A stretch of DNA of 64,000 bases, taken from positions 91,075 to 155,074 of the forward strand of contig NZ_JBGCBZ010000020.1 of the NCBI RefSeq assembly GCF_041262585.1. Reading direction: 5' to 3'. Within the stretch, counting starts at the first letter, position 1. Every line of letters begins with the position of its first letter. The stretch comes from JAOEGB01 sp041262585. GTDB lineage: Bacteria; Actinomycetota; Actinomycetes; Streptosporangiales; Streptosporangiaceae. Made by a program: the position numbers and the translations under genes. Below, piece by piece: positions 24,629-33,533 of this stretch. The notes beneath the pieces were generated by a model. It was not told where the DNA came from and ran no database searches. It worked only from the letters and a program-made list of their open reading frames with translations.

Positions 24629-25753
24629 ATGGCGACGATGAGGAGACCATTGGTGACGGCGGACTCCACGGCGGACTCCACGGCGGACACCCCGGCCGAC
24701 GCCCCGGCGGTCGCCGTGCCGGGCGCCACGGAGGCCTCGCGGGCGGAGCGTCCGAGACGGCGGCGCTGGATGAGCGTGGTGGCCTGGCTCGTCGTCCTTC
24801 CATTCGCGGTCTGGGCCGCGCTGCGCCTCGTCCCCGGGGATGTGCACTTCCGGTGGGTGCAACTCGTGGCGTTCACGCCCTACGTCGCTCTGGCCTCGCC
24901 CGCCCCCGTGCTCGTGGCCCTGGTCTCGCGGCGCTGGGCCGCGCTGGCCGCGAGCCTGGCGGTGGCCGCGGTGTTCGCCGCCTGCGTCCTCCCGCGCGTG
25001 CTCCCGGACGGCGACTCCGGCGCGGACGAGCCCCCCGGCGCGAACGGGGCTGGAGGCACAGGACGCACGGCGCTGCGGGTGGTCGCCTCCAACCTGCGGT
25101 ACGGCGGCGCCTCCCCGGCGGCTGTGATCGACCTCGTCCGCACCTTCCACGCCGACGTCCTCACCCTGCAGGAGCTGACCCCTCAGGCGGTGACGAAGCT
25201 GGAGGAGGCCGGTCTGACGCGGCTCCTGCCGTACAAGGTGGACCGCTCGCGGCCCGGCGCGGCCGGATCGGGGATCTACGCGCGCTTCCCAGTGACGCCG
25301 GAGCAGGCCATCGACCTCGGCCGGTTCGGTCAGGCGCGGGCCATCGTGGACGTGCCCGGCGCGGGGCCGGTGGACGTGGTCTCCGTACACCCGTGCGCTC
25401 CCCGCATCCCGGAGCGGCAGCGATGCTGGGCCGACGGCCTCGCCGCGCTCCCGCCGCCCGGCGGGGCCGTACGGATCCTGGCGGGGGACTTCAACGCCAC
25501 GCTCGACCACGCACGGGTCCGCCGCCTGCTCGGTCTGGGCTACCGCGACGCCGCCGACGCGACGGGCGCCGGCCTCTCGACCACGTGGCCGTACATGCCG
25601 TGGAGCATCGATGGCCACGGCATCCCACCGGTCACGCTCGACCACGTCCTGGTGGGGCCGGGCGTGACCGTCCGGTCCTTCGGTGTCCGCCAGGTGCCCG
25701 CGACCGACCACAAGGCGGTCTACGCGGAGCTGGCCCTGCCGCGCGTCAGGTGA
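24629..25753 (+). CDS. Membrane-anchored endonuclease/exonuclease/phosphatase (EEP) family protein
   Basis: A 374-residue protein. About 50 N-terminal residues with Thr/Ala/Asp repeats (TADSTADSTADTPADA) precede three membrane helices (about 50-70, 80-100 and 108-125). An extracytoplasmic EEP domain follows from about residue 150: VVASNLRYGG, LQELTP with the metal Glu, AGDFNATLDHARVR with Asp/Asn, and a C-terminal DHK histidine. Relatives are extracellular nucleases or phosphodiesterases. The start ATG 24629 follows a weak ribosome site; an in-frame ATG lies two codons later. Confidence 0.88.
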   Translation: MATMRRPLVTADSTADSTADTPADAPAVAVPGATEASRAERPRRRRWMSVVAWLVVLPFAVWAALRLVPGDVHFRWVQLVAFTPYVALASPAPVLVALVSRRWAALAASLAVAAVFAACVLPRVLPDGDSGADEPPGANGAGGTGRTALRVVASNLRYGGASPAAVIDLVRTFHADVLTLQELTPQAVTKLEEAGLTRLLPYKVDRSRPGAAGSGIYARFPVTPEQAIDLGRFGQARAIVDVPGAGPVDVVSVHPCAPRIPERQRCWADGLAALPPPGGAVRILAGDFNATLDHARVRRLLGLGYRDAADATGAGLSTTWPYMPWSIDGHGIPPVTLDHVLVGPGVTVRSFGVRQVPATDHKAVYAELALPRVR

Positions 25754-26086
25754 CGGCGAGGCGGCTGAAGCGGGTCTCGAAGCCCTCGCCGGTCGGGGCC
25801 GCGCACATCGCGCCGGCGAACGCGGCGGCGTGCGGCGGGAAGTAGGCGAGCCTCAGCATGGTCACCGGCTCGGCGCCGTCGAGACCGTACCGGACCGTGA
25901 CGGCGTCCCCGGCGCGTTCGAGGGCGATGGTGGGCGATGGTGATCGACGCCGGCGTGCCAGTCGCGGGGCTCATTGATCCAGCTCCAGCCGTCGAATGCC
26001 GTCCGCTGATCCTTCCATAGCCGAGGATCTACCTTGGCTTTGTCATGGTTTGTCCTATTTACTCTCCCTTTCCCTATACTCGTCAC
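25746..26086 (-). pseudogene. Remnant of a DUF1349 (concanavalin-like) protein, internally deleted and frameshifted
   Basis: The minus strand encodes, in one frame, the N-terminal DUF1349 hallmark (FDGWSWINEPRDWHA, near 25990). In another frame it encodes the C-terminal end of the same family (GDAVTVRYGLDGAEPVTMLRLAYFPP-like region ending ...FSRLAVT, stop at 25746). The ~100 central residues with the family's catalytic-looking core are missing, so a deletion plus frameshift at about 25920-25940 joined the two ends. The 3' end overlaps the EEP gene by 8 bp. Confidence 0.7.
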
Positions 26087-26306
26087 TCACGTCACCTCCC
26101 TCGTAACAAAAGCCCCATATCGCAAAGCCGTCATCTTCCGCACCCCCTGGAAGCGGACTGTCCCCGGCACCGGACCCCATCCCGGCAGTCCCCCGTGCCG
26201 GGCCGTTCCGTCGTGCCCCGGATCAGGCACCGCGCAGTGTCCCGCCAGGCCGGGAGACCGTGCGCGACGGCGGCTCCCCGTTTGCGATCGACGCGAAAGG
26301 AACCAC

Positions 26307-26864
26307 ATGCACAAGCGAGCCCGTCAGGCGATGGTCGCGGTCGTCACCGGCATCACGCTGGTCGTGGGAGCGTCAACAGCGGCCGAGGCCACGCCCCTGC
26401 AGGCTCCTCAGTCCCCCACTGTGATCAACCGGCCCATCGACGTGCCGACGATCACCCCGCCTGTCGAGACGCCTCCCGCGCCTCCGGTCGCGACCCCCGC
26501 CGCCCCCGCCCTTCCGTCAGGGAAGTGCACCGCCACCTCGTTCTGGGACGCCCAGACGGCCTCCGGCAGCCCGATGCGGTACCAGACCATCGCGAGCCCC
26601 TACTGGCCGCTCGGCACGACCGTGAAGATCACCTATCAGGGCAGGAGCGCGATCGGTGTGGTCGAGGACTTCGGCCCGGCCGAGTGGGCCGTCGCCCAGC
26701 ACGACATCCCGGCGATCGTGGACCTCTCCGAGGAGATGATGGCCGACCTCTCCGGCGTCAGGTCCAACACCGTCCACGTCACCTTCCAGGTCCTCAAGTG
26801 GGGCACGGGCGGCGTCTACCGCCGCTTCGGCACCGGCCACGACCTCGCCATGGGCCAGGGCTGA
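26307..26864 (+). CDS. Secreted RlpA-like double-psi beta-barrel protein
   Basis: A 185-residue exported protein. The ATG 26307 follows GAAAGGA. A signal peptide (1-30, ending ASTAAEA) is followed by a Pro-rich spacer (about 35-75). A barrel domain then starts at GKCTATSFWDAQTASG and continues with IASPYWPLGTTVKITYQGRSAIGVVEDFGP and IVDLSEEMMADLSG. This is the RlpA/expansin-like arrangement with the family Asp in VEDFGP. It probably acts on the cell wall. The 220 bp before it hold no gene; an 8-bp stem CCCGGCAC/GTGCCGGG (26163-26202) is the only structure seen. Confidence 0.85.
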   Translation: MHKRARQAMVAVVTGITLVVGASTAAEATPLQAPQSPTVINRPIDVPTITPPVETPPAPPVATPAAPALPSGKCTATSFWDAQTASGSPMRYQTIASPYWPLGTTVKITYQGRSAIGVVEDFGPAEWAVAQHDIPAIVDLSEEMMADLSGVRSNTVHVTFQVLKWGTGGVYRRFGTGHDLAMGQG

Positions 26865-26913
26865 CCTTCCCGCCCGGGATGGCGCTGCTCCCGCCGGCGC
26901 GTAAACTGCCACC

Positions 26914-27234
26914 GTGGCTGACCCGAAATTCGAGATCCAGATGCTCCACGACCGCGTCATGGTCAAGGTCGAGCAGGAGACCGAGGAACGGCGCAGCAGC
27001 GCGGGCATCGTCATCCCGGCCACCGTCAAGATGGCCAACCGGCTCGTCTGGGGCGAGGTCTGCGGCGCCGGCGCGAACGTCCGCGCCGTCAAGACCGGCG
27101 ACAAGGTCCTGTTCAACCCCGAGGAGCAGTACGAGGTGGAGGTCCAGGGCCAGATCTACCTCGTGATGCGCGAGCGCGACCTGCACGCCGTCGCCACCCA
27201 GCAGACCGACCACGGCACCGGCCTCTACCTCTAG
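26914..27234 (+). CDS. GroES-like chaperonin-fold protein
   Basis: A 106-residue protein from GTG 26914. It follows the GroES fold order: LHDRVMVKVEQETEERRSSAGIVIP (mobile-loop region), then WGEVCGAGANVRAVKTGDKVLFNPE and a terminal YLVMRERDLHAV. It is not linked to groEL and has an extended acidic/aromatic tail, so it is a second, divergent GroES-family member rather than the main co-chaperonin. A short intergenic space separates it from the RlpA-like gene. Confidence 0.85.
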   Translation: MADPKFEIQMLHDRVMVKVEQETEERRSSAGIVIPATVKMANRLVWGEVCGAGANVRAVKTGDKVLFNPEEQYEVEVQGQIYLVMRERDLHAVATQQTDHGTGLYL

Positions 27235-27291
27235 CTACGGGGCCTCTACCTCTGGCTGACGGCCCTCGACCTCTTGCTGAAGGGCCTCCTG

Positions 27292-28296
27292 CTATCTGCG
27301 GGTGTAGCTGAGGTAGACGCGGTCCTTCTTCCAGGCCGTCGCGCTGATGTCGGCCAGGACCCGGGTGACCTTTCCCCTGAAATCGATCAGGACGGACTGG
27401 AATCGGCCGCCATTCTTCCGCACGGCGATGAGGTGCGTGTCGTCCCACCACCCCCACACCTGCTCGGCGGCGAAGTAGATCTGGCGCACCTTGTCCCCGG
27501 AGCCGGCGTCCCACAGGCAGATGTCGGCGCTGACCTTCTCCGGGCACCAGGTCGCGAGGCGCTTGCCGGACGGTGAGAACGCGTCCTCGCCGCCGACCGT
27601 CCAGCCCACTCCGCCGAAGGTGCTCGTCTGGTTGCCGTCGGTGTCGTAGAAGACCACGTCATCGCCCTTGTCGGCGATCACGGAGCCGTCCGGGGCCCAC
27701 TGGAACACGGTGTCCTTGTCGAGATTCGCGAGGTCCACGCCGTGCGCCCGCCCGGCCTCGACGTCGACCGTGACGAAGCCCGTGGGGACCCACTTCTTCT
27801 TGACCTTCTTCTTCACGGTGAGCAGCACCGCGCGGCCGTCCCTGGACCACAGGCCGTATTCGGCGATGAAAGGAGCCTTCACGGTCGTGATCGAGACCTT
27901 CTTGCCGGAGGCGAGGTTCACGATGTCGACGGAGTCGTGGCCCTTTACGTAGTTGGTGGGGACGCCCAGGGCCCGGTGTCCCTTGGGCGCCACCGTGAAC
28001 TCCCAGTAGCCCGGTTTGCGGACGAACCGGCTGCCGCTGCGAGCGTAGCTCCCGTTCTTGCGGTCCACGCTGAACGCGCTGACCCACGCCCGGTCGCCGG
28101 AGCGCTCGTGCAGCGTCACGCCGGTCCCGGGCAGACGCACATCCCGCCCGCTCTCGGCGGCGGCCGGCGTTGCGGCAGCAGCGGTGGCGGCGGTGGCGGT
28201 GATTGTGCTGGTGGTGATGGTCGCGGCCATCAGCGACAGGCCGGTGAGGACGGCGGCCGGTCCTCGGGAGGAGCGCGTCACGTTTTCCAGGATCAC
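27292..28296 (-). CDS. Secreted beta-propeller (WD40/TolB-like) protein
   Basis: A 334-residue protein with an N-terminal signal peptide (about 1-48, Ala/Thr-rich). The mature part shows repeated blade-like units with W-SxDG or W-SPSG turns: LWSRDGRAVLL, QWAPDGSVIA, AFSPSGKRLATW and GWWDDTHLIAV. A KKKVKKKW stretch near residue 170 is unusually basic. No enzyme motif is seen. Its role may be a surface or signalling scaffold. It converges on the GroES-like gene. Confidence 0.75.
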   Translation of the reverse strand: MILENVTRSSRGPAAVLTGLSLMAATITTSTITATAATAAAATPAAAESGRDVRLPGTGVTLHERSGDRAWVSAFSVDRKNGSYARSGSRFVRKPGYWEFTVAPKGHRALGVPTNYVKGHDSVDIVNLASGKKVSITTVKAPFIAEYGLWSRDGRAVLLTVKKKVKKKWVPTGFVTVDVEAGRAHGVDLANLDKDTVFQWAPDGSVIADKGDDVVFYDTDGNQTSTFGGVGWTVGGEDAFSPSGKRLATWCPEKVSADICLWDAGSGDKVRQIYFAAEQVWGWWDDTHLIAVRKNGGRFQSVLIDFRGKVTRVLADISATAWKKDRVYLSYTRR

Positions 28297-28341
28297 GGCG
28301 GCATCCTAGGGTAAGGCACCCCCTGTGGATTGGAATTAGTC

Positions 28342-29532
28342 ATGACTTTTCAGGATGAGCTGGTCGAGCTGCGCCGTGCCCTGCACCGCGAGCCCGAGGT
28401 GGGTCTGCACCTCCCCCGCACGCAGGAGAAGGTGCTGGAGGCGCTCGGCGGCCTTCCTCTGGAGATCACCACAGGTGAGCGGCTGTCGTCCGTGACCGCC
28501 GTGCTGCGCGGGTCACGCCCTGTGTCGCGGCGGGGCCCGACGGTCCTGCTGCGGGCCGACATGGACGCCCTGCCGGTGCATGAGAAGGCCGACGTGCCGT
28601 ACCGCTCGGTCGTCGACGGCCGGATGCACGCCTGCGGCCACGACCTGCACATGTCGATGCTGGCGGGGGCCGCCCGCCTGCTGGCCGACCGGCGCGCCGA
28701 GCTGGCCGGAGACGTGGTGTTCATGTTCCAGCCCGGCGAGGAGGGCCAGGAGGGCGCCAAGATCATGATTGACGAGGGAGTGCTGGACGCCTCCGGGTCC
28801 AGGCCCGTCGCGGCGTACGGCATGCACGTCTTCTCCACGACGATCCCGCGCGGCCTGTTCCTCACCAGGAGCGGCCCGGTGCTGGCGGCGGCTGACACGC
28901 TCATGGTCACCGTTCGCGGCAGAGGCGGGCATGGATCCTCTCCGCACCGGGCCCTCGACCCGATCCCGGCCGCCTGTGAGATCGTCACCGCGCTCCAGAC
29001 GCACGTGACGCGGACGTTCGACGTCTTCGACCCGGTCGTCGTGACCGTGGGCAGCTTCCACGCGGGCACGACCGACAACGTCATCCCCGACGAGGCGCGT
29101 TTCGAGGCCACCATCCGCACCTTCTCGGCCCAGTCGCGCGACCGCGTCAGAGACGGCGCCGTACGGCTGGCGCGCGGCATCGGCGAGGCCCACGGGCTGA
29201 CCGTGGAGTGCGAGTTCGGCATCGGCTACCCGGTGACGGTGAACGACCGGGCCGAGGCCGACTTCGCGGCGCAGACCGTGCGGGAGGCGCTGGGCGAGGA
29301 AAGGTTCTTCCCGATGCCCCACCCGGCGACCGGCTCGGAGGACTTCTCGTTCGTCCTGGAGGAGGTGCCGGGGGCCTTCCTGGTCGTCGGCGCGTGCCCG
29401 GCCGGCCAGGATCTGGCGGCGGCCCCGTCCAACCACTCCGCGGGCGCGGTCTTCGACGACGAGATCCTCTCGGACGGCGCCACGCTGTTCACCGAGCTGG
29501 CCGTGCGCCGCCTGGCGGCCGCCGCGCGCTGA
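28342..29532 (+). CDS. M20-family amidohydrolase (hippurate hydrolase / IAA-amino-acid hydrolase-like)
   Basis: A 396-residue enzyme from ATG 28342 (an in-frame TTG at 28330 is less likely). Metal ligands are visible: the cluster HACGHDLHM (C98, H100), QPGEEGQEGA with catalytic Glu, and GSEDFSFVLEEVPG near the C-terminus. The lid domain starts around GRGGHGSSPHRALDPI, with the dimer-contact His. It hydrolyses amide bonds of N-acyl amino acids in known relatives. It is divergent from the beta-propeller gene. Confidence 0.9.
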   Translation: MTFQDELVELRRALHREPEVGLHLPRTQEKVLEALGGLPLEITTGERLSSVTAVLRGSRPVSRRGPTVLLRADMDALPVHEKADVPYRSVVDGRMHACGHDLHMSMLAGAARLLADRRAELAGDVVFMFQPGEEGQEGAKIMIDEGVLDASGSRPVAAYGMHVFSTTIPRGLFLTRSGPVLAAADTLMVTVRGRGGHGSSPHRALDPIPAACEIVTALQTHVTRTFDVFDPVVVTVGSFHAGTTDNVIPDEARFEATIRTFSAQSRDRVRDGAVRLARGIGEAHGLTVECEFGIGYPVTVNDRAEADFAAQTVREALGEERFFPMPHPATGSEDFSFVLEEVPGAFLVVGACPAGQDLAAAPSNHSAGAVFDDEILSDGATLFTELAVRRLAAAAR

Positions 29533-29579
29533 CACTCGCGGAGTACGGCTCAGCCGGACAGGTCCGGGCCTCCTGGAAC

Positions 29580-30005
29580 TCAGCCGAGCAGGTCGCGGGC
29601 CTCCTGGAGCAGGTCGATGCCGGTCGTCAGCTTGAGCGCCCCCCATACGATGACGGCCGCCAGAGCCAGGGTCAGCGTGCCCGCCACGATGCGGACGGCC
29701 CAGTTCTGCCGGATCAGCCAGTCGGTGGTGGCCGTCACCTTGTCCTTGGCGAAGTCGAGCACCCGGGAGGCCCAGGCGAACTCGGTCGCGAGCACGGCGA
29801 GGCCCGCGAACACGACCAGCCAGCCAGGGCCGGGGAACGGCACCATGATCAGGCCGCCGATCACCAGGGCGGCTCCGATCACGCCGATGAGGATCTTCAG
29901 AGTCAGCCGTCCGCCGGGCCTGGCCCGCACGCGCTCGCGCCAGCCGAGCACCACCGACCACATGCCCTGCTCCCTGTCCGCACGCCTGTCGTCGGCAGTC
30001 GCCAC
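29580..30005 (-). CDS. PGPGW-motif (TIGR02611-like) transmembrane protein
   Basis: A 141-residue membrane protein with two central helices (about 38-75) around MVPFPGPGWLVVFAGLAVLATEFAWA, the family hallmark, and a third helix (about 105-125). The N-terminus is charged and cytoplasmic. Function is unknown in the family. It is followed, with a 37-bp gap, by ackA upstream on the same strand, so it may be read from the pta-ackA transcript. Confidence 0.88.
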   Translation of the reverse strand: MATADDRRADREQGMWSVVLGWRERVRARPGGRLTLKILIGVIGAALVIGGLIMVPFPGPGWLVVFAGLAVLATEFAWASRVLDFAKDKVTATTDWLIRQNWAVRIVAGTLTLALAAVIVWGALKLTTGIDLLQEARDLLG

Positions 30006-30042
30006 GTGCTCACCCCCAGCAACAGGATAGTCAGCGAGCCTC

Positions 30043-31344
30043 TCAGGCGAGCGGACCGGCCACGCGGGCGGCGGTCTGGCGGGCGATCTCCAGCTCCTCG
30101 TCGGTGGGCACGACCAGCACCGTCACCTCGGCGCCGTCGGGCGAGACGACCCGCGGCTCCTTCGAGTGCGCGGCGTTGCGGGCGGGATCGACCTCGATGC
30201 CGAGGCGCGACAGCCCGGTGACGGCCAGGGCGCGGGTGCGGTCGTCGTTCTCCCCCACGCCGGCCGTGAAGACGATCGCGTCCACGTGGCCGAGCGCCGC
30301 GTAGTAGGCGCCGATGTAGCCGCGAAGGCGGTAGCCGTACACGTCCATGGCCAGCCGGGCGTTCTCGTCGCCGGAGTCGACGAGCTTCCAGACCTCGCGC
30401 AGGTCGTTCGCGCCGGACATGCCGAGCAGGCCGCTCCGCTTGTTCAGCGCCTCGTCGATCTCGGCGAGGTCCATCCCGGCGACCCTGTTCAGGTACGCCG
30501 GGAGCGCCGGGTCGACGTCTCCCGACCGGGTGCCCATGACGAGGCCCGCGAGCGGGGTCAGGCCCATCGAGGTGTCCACGCTCCGCCCGCCCCGGACGGC
30601 CGTGGCGCTCGCCCCGTTGCCGAGGTGCAGCACGATCGTGTTGACCTCGTCGTACGGCCTGCCGAGCAGTTCGGCGGCACGGCGGGAGACGTACGCGGCG
30701 GATGTGCCGTGGAAACCGTACCGGCGGACGCCGAGCTTCTCGGTCCACTCGCGGGGGACGGCGTAGGTGCGCGCGTGCGGCGGGATGGTGCCGTGGAAGG
30801 CGGTGTCGAAGACCGCGACGTGCGGCAGCCCGGGGAACGCCCGCCGGGCCACCCGGAGGCCCTTCAGGTTGGCCGGGTTGTGCAGCGGCGCAAGGGGTGC
30901 GAGCTCCTCGATCGCCCGCTCGACCTCGTCGTCGATCAGCGTGGGCTCGACGAAGCGGCTGCCGCCGTGGACGACCCGGTGGCCGATCGCGCCGACCCCG
31001 TCGAGCGGCGGGCCGTACTCGGCGAACGCCGCGAGGACGGCCTTGAGCCCCTCCTCATGGTCGGCGAACCGCCGCTCGACCCGCACGCCGCCGTGGACAA
31101 GGACGCTCGTCTCCTCGCCGATCCGCTCGACGAGCCCGCCGTTCTCGCCCGTGCCGGCCGGGCTCGCGGCACCCATGTCGATCAGCCGATACTTGATCGA
31201 CGACGACCCGCTGTTGAGCACGAGAACCTGCCCGACGCGCCCAGCGTGCCCGGCGTCGCCGTCCCGCCCGAACTGCCCGAACTGCACGAGCTGCCCTGTG
31301 TGCCCGGCGTCGCCGTCCTGGCCGGTCATCGCGTCTCCCGTCAT
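30043..31344 (-). CDS. ackA: Acetate kinase
   Basis: A 433-residue enzyme that makes ATP from acetyl phosphate and ADP (reversible). LVLNSGSSSIKY (near residue 40) and VFDTAFHGTIP (near 185) are the two acetate-kinase signatures, and GHRVVHGG and HLGNGAS complete the active site. The ATG overlaps the pta stop (ATGA, 31341-31344), supporting this start. It gives a 35-residue N-terminal extension not typical of AckA. That extension encodes a Gly/Asp/His-rich direct repeat (GDAGH twice, from a 19-bp repeat 54 bp apart at 31246 and 31300). Without it the protein is of normal length, about 400. Confidence 0.95.
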   Translation of the reverse strand: MTGDAMTGQDGDAGHTGQLVQFGQFGRDGDAGHAGRVGQVLVLNSGSSSIKYRLIDMGAASPAGTGENGGLVERIGEETSVLVHGGVRVERRFADHEEGLKAVLAAFAEYGPPLDGVGAIGHRVVHGGSRFVEPTLIDDEVERAIEELAPLAPLHNPANLKGLRVARRAFPGLPHVAVFDTAFHGTIPPHARTYAVPREWTEKLGVRRYGFHGTSAAYVSRRAAELLGRPYDEVNTIVLHLGNGASATAVRGGRSVDTSMGLTPLAGLVMGTRSGDVDPALPAYLNRVAGMDLAEIDEALNKRSGLLGMSGANDLREVWKLVDSGDENARLAMDVYGYRLRGYIGAYYAALGHVDAIVFTAGVGENDDRTRALAVTGLSRLGIEVDPARNAAHSKEPRVVSPDGAEVTVLVVPTDEELEIARQTAARVAGPLA

Positions 31345-33407
31345 CGGGTCTCCCGCTGCTCGCGCGCCTGGGCCTGGATGGCGGTGATCGCCACGGTGTT
31401 CACGATGTCGTTGACGGTGGCCCCCCGGGAGAGGTCGTTGACGGGCTTGCGGAGGCCCTGGAGGACCGGCCCGACCGCCACCGCGCCCGCGCTCCGCTGC
31501 ACGGCCTTGTAGAGGTTGTTGCCGGTGTTGAGGTCGGGGACCACGAAGACCGTGGCCCGCCCGGCGACCGGGCTGTCCGGCATCTTGGTCCTGGCCACGC
31601 TGGGCTCGGCCGCCGCGTCGTACTGGATCGGCCCCTCGACCGGCAGGCCGGGCCGCAGCTCGCGGACGAGGGCGGTGGCCGTACGGACCTTGTCGACCTC
31701 GGGGCCGGCGCCGGAGTCGCCGGTGGAGTAGGACAGCATCGCGACGCGCGGCTCAACGCCGAACCGGGCGGCGGTGGCGGCCGACGAGATCGCGATGTCG
31801 GCGAGCTGCTCGGCCGTGGGGTCCGGGACGATGGCGCAGTCGCCGTAGACCAGCACCCGGTCGGCGAGGCACATGAAGAACACGCTCGACACGATGCCCA
31901 CGCCCGGCGAGGTCTTGATGATCTCGAAGGACGGGCGGATGGTGTGGGCCGTCGTGTGCGCCGCGCCCGACACCATGCCGTCGGCGAGCCCGAGGTGGAC
32001 CATCAGCGTGCCGAAGTAGGACACGTCGGTCACGGTGTCACGGGCCTGCTCGACGGTCACGCCCTTGTGGTCGCGGAGCCGCGCGTACTCCTGGGCGAAC
32101 AGCTCGCGCAGCTCCGCATCGAACGGGCTGACCACCTTCGCGGCGTCGATCGCGAGGCCCATCTCGGCCGCGGCGAACCGGATCTCCGCCTCGTCGCCGA
32201 GCAGCGTGAGATCGGCGACGCCCCGGCGGAGCAGGCTGTCGGCCGCGCGCAGGATCCGCGGCTCGGCGCCCTCCGGCAGGACGATGTGGCGGCGGTCGGC
32301 GCGGGCCCGCTCCAGCAGGTCGTACTCGAACATCAGCGGCGTCGTCGCGGCGGACTTGGTGACCCGCAGGCGCCGCAGCAGCGCCGCCGTGTCGACGTGC
32401 TCCGCGAACAGCCCGAGCGCGGTGTCGATCTTGCCGGTGGCGTCGGGGCTGAAGCGGCCCTCGGCGGCGGACAGCCGGGTCGCCGTGTCGAAAGTGTCGC
32501 CGTCGGTCGCGATGATCGGGAGGCCGACGTCCATGCCGTCGATCAGCCGGGACACCGTCTCCGGGAGCGGCATCCCGCCGTTCATGATGATCGCCGACAG
32601 GACGGGGAACGTCGGCGCCCGGTGCGCGGCGAGCAGGCCGGGCACCAGGGCGGCGGCCCGGTCGGCGGCGACGATCACGGCCGCCCCCTCGGTGAGCCGG
32701 TCGAGGATGTTGGGCAGCGACATCGCCCCCACCATGAGCGCGCCGACCTCCCGGCCGAGCTGGCCCTCGTCGCCACGGAAGAGCGTGCCGTCGCAGGCGG
32801 CCATCAGGTCGCTCACCGTCGGCGCGGACAGGCGCGGCACCTCGGGCAGGACGGCGGCGTCCGGGACCCGCGCCGTGACGGCGTCCACCATCTCCGGCGC
32901 GACCCGCGTGACCACGACGGCCAGCTCGGTCGCGTGCTTGTCCGCCAGCTCCTTGCCGGACATCTCGACGGCCGCGGCGATGTCGTCGGGCGTGCGGCCG
33001 AGCCCGGTGACGACGTTGACGACCGGAGTTCCGAGGTTCGCCGCCAGCCCGGCGTTGAAGGCGAACTCCGTGGGCGCCCCCACGTCGGTGTAGTCGGTGC
33101 CGATCACCACCACGGCCTCGCACCGCGCGGCGAGGGCCCGGTAGCTCGCCATGATGTCGCCCGTCGCACGCTCCTCGTCGGCGTGCACGTCCTCGTAGGC
33201 GACCCCCACGCACATGTCGTACGGCAGGCTTATCCCGAACCGGGCTCGCGCCGTGTTGACCAGGTTGTCCTCGCGGCCGGCGCGGACCACGGGGCGGAAC
33301 ACGCCCACGCTCCCGACCTGGCGGGACAGCAGCTCGATCATGCCCAGCGCGATGGCGCCCTTGTTGCTCCTGGCGTCGCCGGCCGCGACGTACACCCCGA
33401 TCGCCAT
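31341..33407 (-). CDS. pta: Phosphate acetyltransferase (long form)
   Basis: A 688-residue enzyme converting acetyl-CoA and phosphate to acetyl phosphate. It has the three-part long form: an N-terminal BioD/CobQ-like P-loop-fold domain (1-220), a DRTGG domain (about 215-330) and a C-terminal PTA_PTB catalytic domain (about 370-680). The catalytic domain shows GLADGMVSGAAHTTAHTIRP and VFVVPDLNTGNNLYKAVQR. ATG 33407 after AAGGTGG is preferred to the ORF start six codons upstream. It is coupled to ackA by a 4-bp overlap and forms the overflow/acetate-assimilation operon. Confidence 0.96.
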   Translation of the reverse strand: MAIGVYVAAGDARSNKGAIALGMIELLSRQVGSVGVFRPVVRAGREDNLVNTARARFGISLPYDMCVGVAYEDVHADEERATGDIMASYRALAARCEAVVVIGTDYTDVGAPTEFAFNAGLAANLGTPVVNVVTGLGRTPDDIAAAVEMSGKELADKHATELAVVVTRVAPEMVDAVTARVPDAAVLPEVPRLSAPTVSDLMAACDGTLFRGDEGQLGREVGALMVGAMSLPNILDRLTEGAAVIVAADRAAALVPGLLAAHRAPTFPVLSAIIMNGGMPLPETVSRLIDGMDVGLPIIATDGDTFDTATRLSAAEGRFSPDATGKIDTALGLFAEHVDTAALLRRLRVTKSAATTPLMFEYDLLERARADRRHIVLPEGAEPRILRAADSLLRRGVADLTLLGDEAEIRFAAAEMGLAIDAAKVVSPFDAELRELFAQEYARLRDHKGVTVEQARDTVTDVSYFGTLMVHLGLADGMVSGAAHTTAHTIRPSFEIIKTSPGVGIVSSVFFMCLADRVLVYGDCAIVPDPTAEQLADIAISSAATAARFGVEPRVAMLSYSTGDSGAGPEVDKVRTATALVRELRPGLPVEGPIQYDAAAEPSVARTKMPDSPVAGRATVFVVPDLNTGNNLYKAVQRSAGAVAVGPVLQGLRKPVNDLSRGATVNDIVNTVAITAIQAQAREQRETR

Positions 33408-33533
33408 CGTGCGCCACCTTCTCATCGGCCTTCGCTCCGCCCGGCCGGGCTCTCGTGCAGGTTCACGCTACCGGCTGGTACGACCGGTCCGGGGCGGTGT
33501 CCCCCGAAGATCCCGTCACACATAATCGGGGAT

